From Candidatus Zhuqueibacterota bacterium (GTDB lineage: Bacteria > SM23-31 > B21-G16), in NCBI GenBank assembly GCA_003644825.1, contig QNDJ01000125.1, positions 1 to 6,030 on the forward strand: a DNA stretch of 6,030 nucleotides. The letters are read 5' to 3'. The notes under the pieces were generated by a model, which was given only the letters and a program-made list of their open reading frames with translations, made no database searches and was not told where the DNA came from. Positions 5,108 through 6,030 of the stretch are shown here, in pieces. Position numbers and translations under genes: made by a program. Position 1 is the stretch's first letter. Every line of letters begins with the position of its first letter.

Positions 5108-6030
5108 ATAAGATTTTTATTGCTTTTTTATTTTCAAACTTAAGTTTTCTACAGTGTAGTTATATTTTTGAGCCAGTTATTGAAGAGGTTTCACCTGTTA
5201 AAATTTTTGAAGATGCATGGCAGGTTGCAGATGAAAATTATCCTTTTTTCACTTTCAAAAATATTGATTGGGATGTGATTTATCAAAAATATTATTTAAA
5301 GGCTAAAAACACACAGGGAGATGAAATTCTGATTGTTCTTCATAATATGCTGGGTGAACTAAAGGATGGTCATATCTGGTTTTACACTAATGGTGGTAAA
5401 CGAATTAAGCCTTTTTACTCACCACGGACATTAAAAGACAGAAAAGCATTCAGTCTTTTAGTTGTTCAAAAGTATTTTGATAAGAAATTGTCTTTTGCTG
5501 GGGGAAAAAGATTCTTTTATGGAATTTTATCCAACAACATCGGTTATATTTACATTTCCACATTTAAAAATGACAGAACAGAATGGTATATTGATTTTAA
5601 GAATATAATATCGCGACTGAAAAATACAGATGGAATTATCATAGATGTCAGAAACAATGAAGGTGGTTCTGATATTGTTACTCATTATGTCATAAGTTTT
5701 TTTCTGCAACAACCAATAAAAAGCCCGGTATGGGTTGATTCACAGGGAAATAAATCGCCCGAATACTGGATTAATCCGAATAAGAGAATAAAATATCTTA
5801 AAAATATTGTTGTTCTTCAAAATGGTACGAGTTTTAGTGCTGCTGAAGAATTTGTCAATATTATGAAAGAATTACCATCAGTAACAACCGTGGGAGATAC
5901 AACAGCAGGTGGAAGCGGTGCCCCTGAAGATTTTAGAATAGATGGCGGTTTTATCATTCATATCCCGACAAAAGCACTGTTAAGATATAACGGGGAATAT
6001 TTTGAAAATACAGGTATTTCCCCTGATATA
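5098..6030 (+). CDS. S41 family peptidase (tricorn/IRBP-like type), 3' end cut by window edge
   Basis: There are 311 residues in view, open to the last base. Residues 1-20 form a leader ending in Cys20 (SFLQC), possibly a lipoprotein signal with a poor lipobox. Next is a segment typical of S41 N-termini (WQVADENYPFFTFKNIDWD, 41-59) and LGELKDGHIWF (85-95), where His92 matches the catalytic His of the tricorn/IRBP-like branch. The catalytic core follows: NIGYIYISTF (147-156), IIIDVRNNEGGSD (180-192) and NGTSFSAAEEF (242-252) with nucleophile Ser247. VGDTTAGGSG (265-274) has Gly where CtpA/Prc enzymes carry the catalytic Lys, so a Ser-His-acid mechanism is inferred. GISPDI at the right edge is the usual S41 tail, so probably only tens of residues are missing. 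No PDZ domain fits between residues 96 and 146. The enzyme should cleave proteins or peptides in the periplasm or at a membrane surface. It overlaps the barrel gene by 10 bases, suggesting co-translation. Confidence 0.88.
   Translation, partial: MVLNKIFIAFLFSNLSFLQCSYIFEPVIEEVSPVKIFEDAWQVADENYPFFTFKNIDWDVIYQKYYLKAKNTQGDEILIVLHNMLGELKDGHIWFYTNGGKRIKPFYSPRTLKDRKAFSLLVVQKYFDKKLSFAGGKRFFYGILSNNIGYIYISTFKNDRTEWYIDFKNIISRLKNTDGIIIDVRNNEGGSDIVTHYVISFFLQQPIKSPVWVDSQGNKSPEYWINPNKRIKYLKNIVVLQNGTSFSAAEEFVNIMKELPSVTTVGDTTAGGSGAPEDFRIDGGFIIHIPTKALLRYNGEYFENTGISPDI

Noticed and set aside
5527-5712. 61-codon minus-strand frame
   Set aside because: It is antisense to the S41 catalytic core and has no independent support.

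Overview
The window is AT-rich DNA with all supportable genes on the + strand. Signal peptides, a predicted outer-membrane barrel, a multidomain GH2 glycosidase and a tricorn-like S41 peptidase suggest a Gram-negative heterotroph of the Bacteroidota/Ignavibacteriota/Calditrichota (FCB) kind. That placement is inference from gene content and composition; no rRNA or marker gene is present. Two junctions (GH2 and S41) show a Shine-Dalgarno-like sequence, while the gene at 799 has none.

Region 1-798 is an accessory-looking stretch. Bases 1-60 are about 18% G+C and 61-120 jump to about 55%, then the sequence stays mostly between 28 and 48% to about 490 and falls to about 17% near 601-660. It holds one convincing small gene, a 59-residue zinc-ribbon protein (149-328). 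Just before it is a short frame that may be the 3' end of a decayed gene. After it come 470 bases with no intact gene but a frameshifted signal-peptide-like leader (533-693).

Region 799-4196 is a two-gene unit. The first gene encodes an exported membrane protein with an N-terminal beta-rich segment, glycine-rich hydrophobic segments and a TM2/DUF5683-like motif. Twenty bases later comes a complete GH2 exo-beta-glycosidase with a leader peptide, both catalytic glutamates and two C-terminal accessory domains.

Region 4343-6030 is a second tightly coupled pair after a 146-base gap. It has a predicted outer-membrane beta-barrel protein (stop at 5107), overlapped by about 10 bases by an S41 peptidase gene that runs off the right edge. 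The peptidase has a Ser/His arrangement like tricorn/IRBP-type S41 enzymes rather than the Ser-Lys dyad of CtpA/Prc, and no visible PDZ domain.

Taken together the four larger genes look like an envelope and periplasm set: one glycan-cleaving enzyme, one peptidase and two membrane proteins of unknown role. Whether they form one pathway cannot be decided from the sequence. I see no rRNA, tRNA, CRISPR array, insertion sequence or clear intrinsic terminator, and no well-supported new system. The most unusual parts are the decayed region at the left and the barrel/peptidase overlap at the right.
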